Position numbers and translations under genes: made by a program. Of a stretch of DNA of 64,000 nt, positions 35,601-47,880 are shown piece after piece. The DNA lies in the NCBI RefSeq assembly GCF_021130785.1, contig NC_060213.1, positions 113,476,501-113,540,500 of the forward strand, read 5' to 3'. Positions within the stretch are counted from its first letter, which is position 1, and every line of letters begins with the position of its first letter. The notes under the pieces were generated by a model. The model saw only the letters and a program-made list of their open reading frames with translations. It had not been told where the DNA came from and did no database searches. The stretch comes from Homalodisca vitripennis. Lineage: Eukaryota > Arthropoda > Insecta > Hemiptera > Cicadellidae.

Positions 35601-37377
35601 CGTGTACTTCACAAAAATAGATAAAGATGTATAGCCATGCTTTATTTGGATTAAAATGCTTATATTATTAGGTAGCAATTGATTGAAAATCCTATACAGT
35701 TTACAGAATTTAAATCAATGTTAATGAAGCATTATACTGTCGACCTTGTTTCTATTCTAGCAATCAGTCATCGAGAGTTTAAATATACTTACATGATCCA
35801 GCTAAACGAATAACCACCAGGTGTAATGCAGAAACTCAAATTTTCTATTCTATATTAACAGTAGCGGCATGGTAATTTCGCCAAATGAATAAGTAATTTA
35901 TTTCTTGTTCATTATTAAAAAAGTGGCTTATGAATGGCAAATGATGTGGATTTTCCAAGTTCGTTAGAACATTTAGAGTTTGTTTGTTCCAGTTTCGGAA
36001 CTATAGCAAGCAACTAGATTTTATTTTGCCCTGGTGTTAGTTATATCAGTGTTAAATCTTTGCAATTTACAAGAGGAACATAAGTTGATTTTGTTGACTA
36101 TAACCTGCAGTAAAAATAGTAAAAAAAATAAACGATAAAAAAGTATATAAATTAATATAAAACTAACTTCTAAATACACTAATAATTAAAAATAGACTAT
36201 TTTAATATTTATGAAATTGGCTACTAACTACTTAAGGGTTTAAAGTAATAAAAAGCCCAAAATATTGGGTGTTTTAATACGAAATTAGTAAGCAAATAAA
36301 TTATTTATATATGAAACCAATTATAACTTAATAGCAATACATAACATAGTTAATAAGGAGATTCATGACCAGTCATCGCCATTTTGTTCATTCGTTTCAG
36401 CTTGCTCGAACATGCCACAGAGAGTGTCCATATTGAATTCTCCATTTTCTCCCACATTCCATGATGTGTGTAGCATGTGTTGTGTAGTGCCTTTTTTGCA
36501 TTGATTTAATTTGCTCTGAATGTACAGGATTTGTATGATATTTTCTGACGTATACCATGTTGTGTTGTCAGTTGAATATTTACGAGGTCATGTTTTATAA
36601 ATTGATTTTTTACGATGACTCTTGTACCTTTTAGTTCCGTAGTATCTGAAAAATTGTATATTCCAATTTGCGAAACACGGTAATCAATTTGTGGAACACA
36701 CGTATCAAAATACTGACATCCTAAAAATAAATTACCATTGTTACTTTAACTATTATAGTCCAACAATTCCTTGTTATCGAAATGTTAATTGATTTAAATG
36801 GTTGCTATTTTGATGAAATGATATTGATTTAACTTCATTAAGAGAGCTAGGTATAGGTAAGTATGAGCGCAAATTCCTGAAAAAATATTTTTTATATACA
36901 GTGAGTTCTATTGATAAAAAGACTGTGCTTCGAGTAATAAAACGCAATAAACATACTTATTATGTATACATACATTCGTGTCGATAATACATATTATAAC
37001 ATTTATTAAAATTGTAGTATACAAATAAATGATTGATAATTACTGCATGAGGGAGCCATCTAGCTGTTTTTAATATTCCCATTATTTACGCTGAAATTTT
37101 CCGGGAGCCTGGAGGAGTATTGCAGTGAGGAACTGATAATAAAGGGATTCAAACGAAATTTTACGATAAAACATTATACATAACTTTTCCTTCACTGAAT
37201 TTCTCATTCTAACCACTTAATATTTATTTTATTTTTTTTTACGGTTCAGATGGAGTGTTGAAAAGTATTATCCCAATTTATGAAGGTTTTTATCTCATAG
37301 GCAGACACATGATGTGCAGGAAGTCTGTATTAATTCTGTTTTCTAGTATAGTAGGTGTGTGTGTCCGAGAGGTTTAA
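32666..37377. other. Long non-coding stretch
   Basis: About 4.7 kb of A+T-rich DNA. I could not find a coding remnant, structural RNA or repeat that I would defend. Confidence 0.45.
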
Positions 37378-37860
37378 TTATCCTTTATTAACTACAAATC
37401 GTACTACCTCGCTGATGTATAAGATTTCTACGTCTGCAGTTTTAGCTTTTTGAGAACTCCCCTCACGAGTCACGGAAATCCAGTTCAGGCTATTTTTTCT
37501 AATTGATTTTTTGTAAGAAGCAGCATCCTGTTTGGGTTTCTCTGGGATGAGAATCTCCATACCATCAATCCTTAGCGCTTCAGTGATTCAAATAGTGCAA
37601 AGTAGGCTGATATTGAGGTTTCTGTGTCAATGACTTTTATGAGTACTTCATTACGTAAAGGGCAGTGCTGAGTTTGTTACCTAGTTCATCTGCATAGTGT
37701 TTCCAGTTGAAGTCATTATCTATGGTCATTCTAAGGTAATTGGCCTCCTGAAATGCTGAGATATTGGGCAGTTCAGGAGCATTTCTGTTTTGTGGACCAA
37801 AAGAATAGATGTTGTGTATTGTCTTCATTCCAAATAACATCATTAAGAGACGTTAAAACT
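37378..37860 (-). pseudogene. LINE reverse transcriptase C-terminal relic
   Basis: On the minus strand the frame 37843-37637 gives KTIHNIYSFGPQN, then EANYLRMTIDNDFNWKHYAD, then ELGNKLSTALYVMKYS. This is the YLG-x-xD---W--H block and the KLS-A-Y helix of non-LTR reverse transcriptases, with glycine changed to arginine (YLRMTID). Farther along (37560-37378) VEILYISEVVRFVVNK matches the usual C-terminal LP-LYILE---FV block. The central thumb region between them is deleted and the frame changes. No catalytic aspartate box remains, so this is a dead 3' fragment. It is a different fragment from the LINE at 14.0-14.9 kb. Confidence 0.75.
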
Positions 37861-39604
37861 TACCAGTTATGGTTGTTTTCCAATTTCTTAAAAATGCACC
37901 TGAAACAAAATATAACATATATTACAATGTATTTCAGTTAGTGTCGAGCTACATATTAGTTAGCAAAAAGTACAGTAGTTACTTTAAAAACGATGTGTAT
38001 TAAATGTATGTGGGAAATGGTGTAAATGACTTGTGTGAGAAAATACTCTAGTCTGATCACAGATTTGGGTTAAGTGTGTTTTGTAAGTAAATAAATCGTC
38101 TGCCGAAGACTTTCCTACCTGAAACAGTAGTTTATCTAGACTTAACTTATGCTTTGAAAGGCTATATCAATATTAAATAGGTTCTAGATTTGCAATATGT
38201 TAATAATAATATTAATAATATGTATGTGTAAATTTAAAGTTTAGGAATTCTTAACGCATTTAAAATAGCATTAAAATGGTCCACTGTAAAAGGCATTTCT
38301 CAAATTTAAAAACAAAATAAATAGGTTAAATTCTCATTTAAATAGGTATAATTTACACCAAATGGAAAAATAATACAGTATTGAATATAAATGCAACTGT
38401 GAATTTTTGTACTGGTCACTGAGGTATCGTGTACTTAACATTATAATTTCATACATGTCAAAAATATCAAATAAATTAGAAAATAGTTATACACTATATA
38501 ATATTTCAAAGCTATGGATAAAATACTACACAATTGTTGGCAAAACACTCAGAGGTGTATGGTACAACGGAGCTGTGAAGTGAGGTGACTTTATAAACTG
38601 GGATTCTGAAAAGTTTTTTACTAACTAGAAACATTGTTTTCTAAACATAGAAGTATTTAATAGCTAATTCTTGAGTAACTAGGCCTTATTTAATTCGGGT
38701 TTCCATATACAGAAATACAAAATTACTTTAAAAGAGCGTTTAAAAAATCTTTTCTTATTAGTTCTGGAATGGTTGTTAAAAATTCCAGGAGACATCAAGA
38801 AGGAAATGTTGCAATTTAATTATTCTACGTATAATTTACCGAAGGGCATTATTTAAACTTCAATAATGCTTAAACTTCTTACTACTAAAAAAATTAAATA
38901 TTTCTTATTTAGAGGGAAGAGTTATCACTCGATATATGTCAGTCACAAGTAATGAGTGAGCAAGAAACATATTCTTTTCGTTTAGTTGGGTAAAGTGTCG
39001 ACATAGTCTGTATACAGGTTTAAAAATCTAGCCTCAAGTTAGTGCAGATGGCAGTCAGTGCTTTGGAGACTGCTTATAAAAGAACATGTTATAGGCCCAA
39101 TACTAATATTATTGACCAACCTCTGCTGATCTGCCTCAACGTAAAATAGTTGTCAAAATTGTCAAAAAAGTTCACACGCATGTTCTAATTCTAAGTTATG
39201 TGTCACAGCACACAGACTTAATTTGTAGGAAACTTGTTTTATGTATTGTTGAATTGCACCGTTAAGAGATATCAATATTAAAATTGATGTTTTAAGCCGA
39301 AAAAATTACTTAGCAAAAAGTGAAGTTTAGTTACCGTCTCGAATGTTCCAAGGAATCTCACTATTCTCTATGAAATTACCTTATGTAACAAAATGAACTT
39401 ATTCATTTGTCCCTTACTTGTATCACTGTTATTTTTAAATACTTTAAACTTTCAACTGTTATTCCAACTTTTTCTTTAATAGTGCAATTAATTTTGAGGG
39501 CACCCCTAATTGGATTTATATACGTCATCCTGAAGTTTTGTTCTAATTATCGAAAAGACCCATATTAACTGTTCTAGCTCTGCAGTGAAGTATAATAACC
39601 CACA
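37861..39604. other. Non-coding stretch
   Basis: Nothing supported. Confidence 0.5.
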
Positions 39605-39803
39605 TCTGTTATCTATTATATGCAGGGGTAATGTATGGGAAGAGGCCGTGATAACCAGGTTGGCGAGGTTAATAGTTTATCATGTACTGTCAACTGCACT
39701 GTCCAGAGCAGATTAATTATTCGTAAGGTGGCGAATATTAGCTCTTACATGCTGCTCTAAGTGACAGATTACTATAACCCCCATGACATCACCAAACAAT
39801 TTA
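39605..39803 (+). repeat. Low-copy repeat R7, copy 1
   Basis: It matches 51898-52093: GTATGGGAAGAGGCC or GTGTGGGAAGCGGCC, CACTGTCCAGAGC, AATTATTCGTAAGGTGGCGAA, TATTAGCTCTT, and ACTATAACCCCCATGA or ACTATACCCATAAA. About 200 bases align with moderate divergence. Confidence 0.75.
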
Positions 39804-40058
39804 AACAACAATGTTTTTATAAAAGAGTAAATAAAAAGAGATAATTAGCGATCTTGTCCTAAGTAGCGAAAGAGCTCGCCTGTCCGGCCATTGCTGTGGT
39901 TCGGAAGTTACCTTCAAGCCGTTGGTCTCGAGTTTAATTGTTAGATAGGGCTTCTTAGCTGTAACTTCGTCTGGTAAATAAGATATTCTGTACTTGTTTG
40001 CTTTCTTATATGAAGGGTGGCTTTTTTTAAACAGGCAACCATTGTGATATTGGAAAAT

Positions 40059-40340
40059 CATAAATCTGAGAACAAGCTAAATAGAGAACCTTTCCTTAAT
40101 TTACAGTTCTTTAAACTTCCCCTTTAAAGTGCACTGTCAGGTTAATACCTTCCAAGATAAAAATGGTGGGCCATTTAAAGTCTGTAATTATTGGATCTTG
40201 GAAAACATAAATCTGAGAACAAGCTAAATAGAGAACCTTTCCTTAATTCACAGTTCTTTAAACTTCCCCTTTAAAGTGCACTGTCAGGTTAATACCTTCC
40301 AAGATAAAAATTGGCGGGCCATTTAAAGTCTGTAATTATT
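40059..40340. repeat. Tandem duplication, two 135-bp copies
   Basis: Copies at 40059-40193 and 40206-40340 have a period of 147 and differ at only a few bases (for example TTTACAG against TTCACAG, and TGGTGGG against TTGGCGG). Such similarity indicates a recent local duplication. Confidence 0.95.
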
Positions 40341-40344
40341 ATTT

Positions 40345-40450
40345 CAGGTGGAGATAGACTTGCAACTATTGGCTGTTGCATTATAGATGAGGCTGTGTCT
40401 AGACATGACTAACTAACCGCCATTGCCTCCATCACTTATATCTATCTCTT
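40345..40450. repeat. Low-copy repeat R3, copy 2
   Basis: This is the partner of 23265-23365, with ATTGGCTGTTGCATTAT, TCTAGACATGACTAACT and CTCCATCACTTATATCT. Confidence 0.55.
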
Positions 40451-40559
40451 CATAAATTATATATAAGAATGCCAACAAACAGGGAAGATTGATTTAACAG
40501 CTCCATAAATAATCCAACAAAGCTATCAATTTTGAACTATCCAAGCGTAAATGCATACT

Positions 40560-40720
40560 AAAAATTGTTTGAAGTTAGTTCATGACGATGGGAGGATTAT
40601 AAAGGAAACAGTGTTCGTTCAGGAGACTTACATTACTTTTCGAAATTTCAACTCTTAATTTACCTGATGAAGAGATCAGATTGCATATTTCTAAACGCAG
40701 TGTTACTTTTTAGTATTTTT
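40560..40720. repeat. PLE 3'-tail pieces in both orientations
   Basis: On the minus strand 40560-40615 reads as the end of the tail (ATCCTCCCATCGTCA then AACTTCAAACAA). On the plus strand 40662-40715 reads CCTGATGAAGAGATCAGATT, then AAACGCAGTGTTACT, matching PLE copy 2 at 4165-4207. The hairpin 3' arm has decayed to CATATTTC. The arrangement mirrors that at 8803-8945. Confidence 0.65.
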
Positions 40721-41038
40721 ATCTCCAAAGTGTAGGCTGTCCATATTTAATTCATACCGAAACCTCTTCTTCTTAGATAATCTATCATATAGTGAAAAGA
40801 AACAACACCTAGTGATGTACTTAAGTGCTGAATATTATATCCTAACCAACAATCCTAAATTATTATCTCTACAAAATAAACCAAACGCCTTTTGGTTTAA
40901 ATCATATGATTTACATTTAATTCTAAATACGAAAAAGTACCTTGGATTTCCATACTTTGTTGTTTAATAAGAAGTGAATAATTATTTCAGTTTCGTCTAC
41001 AAGCAAACTTGCAAGTAATGCACATAGAATTCGCATAT
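40721..41038. other. Non-coding stretch
   Basis: Nothing supported. Confidence 0.5.
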
Positions 41039-41191
41039 TGCACAGTTGCATAACAATGTCATTTAGCCGTGGACATCGCAACTGTATAACATTGTTAGCC
41101 CCAGTGTAACCTGCGGCTGACATTGTCCATAATCATATTACTGTGTCTATCTCCCAGGAGCTTAACATACGCTACTAAAATAATACAATTA
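41039..41191 (+). repeat. Low-copy repeat R5, copy 2
   Basis: It shares CCCCAGTGTAACCTGCGGCT exactly with the copy at 31369, along with the flanking ATGTCATTTAGCCGTG and CATAATCATATTAC blocks. Confidence 0.75.
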
Positions 41192-43712
41192 ATACATAAA
41201 TATTATAATAACGTTTAGTGAAATTTTATAATTTTGTTAGGATCGAGCTTTTAAAATAATTTAGACTCATTAGCTACGATTCCAATTGTATATCCATATA
41301 GCATTCTCAGGATATGTCCTAATGTATTTAATGACTTTAAATGGCTTCCGAAGTTTCATAACGAACTAGAAGTTGCAATAAATAATTATCTAAAAATACT
41401 ATTTTTTTTTACTTTTACTAAAAACGTATGAAAATACTACGCGAACCACATTTTCTTTGTTAAACTCTTATAAAGAAGATAAAATGTACCAATATAAATT
41501 TTAAAGTAGCAATACCATAAAATAATATACAAAATTAATGTGGCTGTCATGTATCACTGTCATTCATCAAAGGATACATAAATCAGTCATTGTCATCGTT
41601 AATCTTTAATGGATATTTCATGTTGTTTTTAACTTACATGGTTTCATTCTTAATCGAGCCTGTTTCCGAACTCATTGGGGAAAAACAATATTATAAAAGT
41701 TTATATTAGTATAAATTATAATTAAATAAACTATTTTTTATATTATTCTTATCCAATATTGTGGGAAAAACAACATTATTGCTTAGATTAATAGTTTTTC
41801 ACTGGTCATTTGTTATAATCTGTATAAGTTGGTTTCGTGATAAATTAATAACACTAATTAAATTTTCGTAAATAATTACTCATATATTAATCGTTTTTAA
41901 TTCTTCACTATAACTTATTAAGATTAAAAATTAAGTCTATAATTATTTTCAAATAAATGTCTTGCAAATTATATTCTTATTGTACTAAAGAGTAAAATGA
42001 AAACAGTGGCTTCATACAGATATAGAGATGCCGTTTTACAAAGAATTAATTTTAATATGATTTGAAAAGTAACCAATACTCGACAACATCAAGCTACACA
42101 ATATTACATTTAACGCTAATGTTCAACACTGATGGAGTGAAATTTATAAATTAACTTTAATTTTAAGCAATTTATTAGCGTTATCATATTTGAAATTAAG
42201 TTCCTAAAAATAAGATACATGTTACAAGATGAATGAATAAGGTTAAATTGTAATTTAGTAAATAGTAAAGCTTAACAATTTTTAAACATGATACATAAAT
42301 TTTGAGAATACTTGGAGATAAAACAAACATTCTATTAAGAAAAGACTAGGACCTTAAATCTAAATAAAATGTGACATCATAAATATATATGATTTATTAT
42401 TAAAGGTAAAATTTTACTTAGTCTCCAGAGCGAATTACCATGCATCTATGATAATTAAAATTTTGACTTTGGGTGATTTCGTAAGTTGTAATCGATGTAA
42501 ATGGTTAAACATTTATTTATATCATATATTTAAATTCTATTGCTTTAATTACTCATCACTTGTATAATGGCATTACCTTAATATCGCTTTCAAATTAAAA
42601 GATCCTTTAAATAATTACACTTATTCACATATTCTATCACATAGCTTCTTTATTTAAATCAGGTCAATTTTTAATTGCATTTAAACCGCTTAGCGTGAAG
42701 GAGTTTATTACAAATTGAATTGGGTCACTCGCAGTTAGCTTAATGCAATTATACATTTTTATTCAGATAACTAGAAAGAATGTTTATTACTTTAACGATT
42801 ATTTAGAAATATTAATATATTTGAACATTTATGTCTACTAAATTTATTTTTTCCTTAAATTTAAAATAGGAGTAAAGATTAAATATATTTAAAAACAACT
42901 TACTGAAATGCACAATATTCACTAAGGTGATTTCATGCTCAAACTGTTATGTAAAAAGTGATAAAGAAATAATTATATGAGTGTTAGACCTTTATTAATG
43001 TGAGTGCAATGCATATCTAGATAAACCTTCACAAAGGCCAAGAGAGAGACTGGAGGTTCGTCTATCCTCCACTCATGGAAATATTCAACTTTAAACAGGA
43101 CCATCTAAGTAGGATGTTTAGAATTGGAATTTGTTTAACTAGATGTTTTTGAAGTACTAATAAAAAATGTCAAAAGTCTTCCATAAATGTTTTCTTATAT
43201 TCTTTTATACATCATTGTTTATTCTCACTGTAATAATAAAATTTTATGCTTTTTAAGTAATGCACCTCACATTATTTACAATTTCTTTAATTCTACGTAA
43301 TTTCATATGTATATTGGATGTTATAGTCTAAGATTAGAGATAGAGAGCCAATTTACCCTGTGCAAGCACAAAACCTAGTTTTTATTGAATCAATAGAGGA
43401 GTATCTCCTAATATAGAAATTGATTGTCAGCCACGCTAACTATGATGGAGGTTAAATAGGAGTGTATTTAAAACTTTAAACATTTCAAGCGAGATTTTCT
43501 TTCTCCAGGTTTTGTTTTCTTAGTTTGATACACCGAAAACCAACAGTAACACAAATATTTAATAGTTATACAGCTGCAAATAAATAAATTATTCCCTTTG
43601 ACTAGTGAAAATTCAGTAATTACTGTGAAGCAGATTACAAAAATGAAAAAAGCAGGCCTATAAAATTTATAATGATTGTCTACTGGATCACGTATAACAA
43701 GAAAAAGACATA
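41192..43712. other. Non-coding stretch
   Basis: Nothing supported over about 2.5 kb. Confidence 0.5.
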
Positions 43713-43800
43713 ATTCAGAGGCAGCTCTTGTCCATTCTGCAGCGATATAACTTGTAACTTAATGCTGCGGTCTGTCCGCTTGGTCAATATGGGGAATTTT
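43713..43800 (+). repeat. Low-copy repeat R6, copy 2
   Basis: This is the partner of 32363-32452, with the core TTGTCCATTCTGCAGCGATA. Confidence 0.6.
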
Positions 43801-44763
43801 GTTGCCAAAGTCTTTATTAAATTTTCCATTCCGTTAAAATATTTATATCAGTTGGAATTATTTATCTTTTTAGAAAATGTATTATTGACAAATACAATAG
43901 GTGATTAGAATGACAAACGAGGATTTTTGACATTTATCATTGTTATGTAAAAACGGAAGAAAATAACCTCTTCTTCATAATCTATAAAATAATTACTATT
44001 ACACATTGTCCTTGATGAAATGCTGTTCTTTTCCTAATATTTCTGAGAACAAAGGAAAAATTTATTTTTAATTCGTGTGTTGGGTCGTTTTACTGTATAG
44101 AAATAACACATATATCACAACAGTGATATATATTTTTGAATCGGATTGAATAGTTGTTATTTCTTAGTTTTGAAATTTCATTAAAAATTAAATCTACTAC
44201 TGCTTGAAAAGTATGGTTACGCTTTCACGCTTACGTAACAATGAGGTCATTAGCTTGTACCAGTCAACATAATTCGTTATTATGTACTATATTCCACCAA
44301 TGGTGGTTCCCACATCCACCCGCGATATGTCAGTTTCCTCCTACCGATTGTTTTTGCTGAGCGCAAGCAAAGCATATCACCCGAAGAGCTGAAAAATATT
44401 CATCTAGCTGCAGTATAATAAACGTCCATTTCTGTTTGTATGTCTCTTTGCACAGTATCTATAGAACTAACTGACCTAAGAGTATTTACCTCTATAGATA
44501 ACATGTAGTTGTATTAGTGCATGTCTCTCCCTGGGATTTGGCTGATCGCTAGTGATTTTTATTTTGGCCTTGTGGGTAGGATCATTATTTAAAGTGTGCA
44601 ATCATAAGAGAAATTTTAATATCTAATAACGTAACACATATATCGTAACAAAATAAGCTATACATTTTAAGTATTGTATGCAATTGAAATTTTCGTACGC
44701 TGAATCAATCAGAATAAACTATTGGAGTTTAATTTCAAAACTAGATTTTAAAATAATTCTTAT
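43801..44763. other. Non-coding stretch
   Basis: CTCTCCCTGGGATTTGGCTGATCG near 44525 is the inverse of a short piece at about 24685. Otherwise I see no support for a feature. Confidence 0.45.
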
Positions 44764-44850
44764 ACCGTGGCCTGTAGACAGTAGCCTAAGTCGTTGGACT
44801 TTGGATTTGATTTAAAACTTACGCAGGTTCAACTCCTGTCTGTCACGGTA
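44764..44850 (+). repeat. tRNA-like sequence (decayed tRNA or SINE head)
   Basis: A 7-bp acceptor-like stem pairs ACCGTGG (44764-44770) with TCACGGT (44843-44849), with one G-T pair, and A follows. Box A-like TAGCCTAAGTCGTTGG starts at 44782. Box B-like GGTTCAACTCC (44826-44836) sits in a CAGG/CCTG stem. The middle GGACTTTGGATT resembles a tRNA anticodon arm with TTG (Gln-like). However, four extra bases lie between the T stem and the acceptor, and the D arm does not fold properly. A working tRNA is unlikely; a pseudogene or a tRNA-derived SINE is more likely. Confidence 0.45.
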
Positions 44851-47722
44851 CATCTTTTATCAGTCCAATCGACTTTGTATTGTATCGAATCTCACCCTTA
44901 TTCTGTATGATAAGATCGTCGCCCAAGCTAAAACTGCTAAGGTAACTATTGATTACTGTAATTTACTATCAGTGCTGTTAAAGCATAATACGAAACGGTT
45001 ACAGTTTCCCGAAATTGGATATAAAAATATTTATTTAAGATAGTTATATTTAACAAACAAAATTAGCAATGAAATGTATTTAATGGTCAGTGTGTTTTTG
45101 AAGTTATTGTAATATATACAAAAGTTATTGCTGCTGTTACTAATTATTTGCAATCTTTGTTATCTCTTTAGCGATACTAACAAGGATTATGTTATGTTAG
45201 TGTTAGAATTGGTTTAACCTCATTGTTAGTTACCTGGTATAGATAATAGTATGAAAACGTTGAAGACCTCAGACAGCAATTCCATTGAGAAAACTATGGA
45301 CAGCTAATTACGCAATTAAAATATAACCTGAAAATATTGTTATTGTAAATATGTACAAATACTTTGATGAAAAGAATTCACAGAAATAATATTGAGTTAG
45401 TAAAATAGGGACCATGTTTTCAAAACTCCGGAGTTCATGCAGCTGGTTACGAGAAACGGTTAACAAAAGGTTCAAAACAATGGCTTTTAATAAAGCAATA
45501 CACCGAACTTTTTCTTTGTTCAAGTATTACTTTCCGACCAATTTATTATCCATTCAATACAGTTCAGGCCAACTTAAATAATTATAAAAAAATAGTTTAA
45601 TTGTAACCAACTGTAAATTTTGCAATCTCTTGTATAAAACCTTACATACCTAATTCGAACTGTTGATCTGTTTATAGGTAGTAATTTAAAATATAAACAG
45701 TCATATTGTATTTAATGTTCTTATTGTCCTCAAATATTAATTTTACATTTCAAGTCCATCACTGTTTCCTAAACACATTATCCCAAGGGATAGTAAAACA
45801 GCCAAGCAATCTGTAATACCTAGCTGTCATAACTCTAAAGTATTTTCTCATAGATACCCATGCTACAATTTCGTAGGATTTGCAAGTGTATGAGTGCTTT
45901 TGGTTCGAGTGAATTATATTTCAACGACAATTTTGAGTTCACCTTCTTACTATGAGGGAAAAATATGAAGTGTGTATTTATGCCAATTTTAATTCAGCCC
46001 GGTCCTAGTTTTTTTTGTAACAGTCTTTAAGTTTATAGTACATCTAAGATAGTTACTTAGCATTTTATGTCTCTGTTAGAGTACAAACTTATAATATGTT
46101 ATACTTGTGGGATAATATATATTATAGGGTACTATAATGGTGTAATTAACATGACTTTTATGTATAAGATTAAATTAATTTCAATATTTATGTTATAAAT
46201 ATCAAAGATGTTTATTCCGTAAAATACCAATTTCATTCCCTCTACCATATACTAGCTTTTATGCACTACACATGATATGAGGTGTCAAAACTTATCCACC
46301 GGTGATTTAATCTTACGTGAAAGTAATAATTTATTATTTGAACCATTAATTTTTTTTCTTTAAATAAGAAAAGGTATACTGAAGTATTGACTATTGCTTC
46401 CCGTTTCCTGTTATGATGATAAATATCCCCACAACATTCAATTTATCTTACTGTACATCTTAGTTATATATCTAAGTTTCTAGGAAAAATTCCATAATTC
46501 CCTGGATACCTTTATAGCTTCAAAAGTATTTATGATTTTTCCAAGGAAACTGTTTGTATGAAAATACATTAAACTATTATGAACTAAATATATATCAAGG
46601 TCTCCGAATAGAAATTACTGACATGCAAGAGTTTATCGTTATATTTATTACGATTCGATTTTGTAAAATAAATATAAGCATTCATTGTTTTAGTTTCCAT
46701 AATATTAAGGGAAATTTCGGTCATATTTAAAATGAGATCTGATGTTTTAGGACTTAGACTGCACACTTTACACTGAATTAACTTGGCCACGTACATTTCT
46801 ACTGAAATTATCATTAATTAATATTTACTTCATATAATTGTTAATGGATAATATTGTTAAAATGTAAGGAGCTCAGGAAATACTTTGTATAATATTTGTT
46901 CAATGTAATATCCACGGTAATTTGTAGTTGCAATTAATTAGGAGTGTCGAAGATTTGTTTGTTATTGAGATCCTGGAATCCATAGCTCAATTTTGCTTAA
47001 CATCGAACGCAAATTTATAATTTCATTCCAGAATGCATTTACCACACTCTGTGAACTATACTGAGCATAACTGTGACGTAATGTATATAAATAAATAAAT
47101 ACGATTTTATTAGATATAATGGTACACGTAATTTAAAAATAGGTATATATAAACCATCAGTGGGTACCTAATATCTTCATTATTCGCCGCAAAATATGCC
47201 TTATTCTGAATAAAACATTGAATTAAGTATGTGCTTGTATATGTTTCTTATTTACATACGCCTTATTATTTATGTGACATTCCACAAAAATAATTTGAAA
47301 GTATGTGGATTTAGACTGGCACGAGTCTTTGTAATCATTTTTAGTCTTAAATATTACACTATGTTATCAGCATATACACTGGGAAGGTTTTGGTTGTGAA
47401 AATGCGTGTTCACGTTAAAAAATATTAATTTAGTTTTACAATATAGTTTATACAGTTAATTATTCAACTGTAATTTTTATCTATAGGTACTAAAAATGTT
47501 TGTATACTTAATTAACCGATATTCCAATTCCACAAACAATTTCCGATATCTACGCACCTCCGAATTTCATACGAAAATATTTTCAGAACAATAGCAAAGG
47601 AACATTAAATGAAAATGCTTACAATAGACAATAGTTTTTGTAACGAAGTCATGTTGAAAAAAACTTCATTTGTGCAATGTTTTCGTCGAATGGACAACAG
47701 AAATAGCATTCAGCAACACCAA
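44851..47722. other. Non-coding stretch
   Basis: Nothing supported over about 2.9 kb. Confidence 0.45.
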
Positions 47723-47880
47723 AGCGAAAGAGCAAAGTCAACCTGAGACAGTAAGAGCGCACAAAAGACGGCGAACAATGGCTCTTGATGAAAAAGTAAA
47801 ACTACACTCTCAACTTTTCCTTTCTTTGTAAAATACACGTATCCTACTGCCTCTCTCCCGTTTGTGACATCCGACCTTAT
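47723..47880 (+). repeat. Low-copy repeat R4, copy 2
   Basis: It aligns with 30201-30356 along its length (GTCAACCTGAGACAGTAAG, AATGGCTCTTGATGAAAAA, CATCCGACCTTA). Confidence 0.75.

Noticed and set aside
39880..39970. tRNA-like or SINE-like text (CGGCCATTGCTGTGGTTCGG with a weak B box)
   Set aside because: Boxes are weak and no stem pairs; support is too thin.
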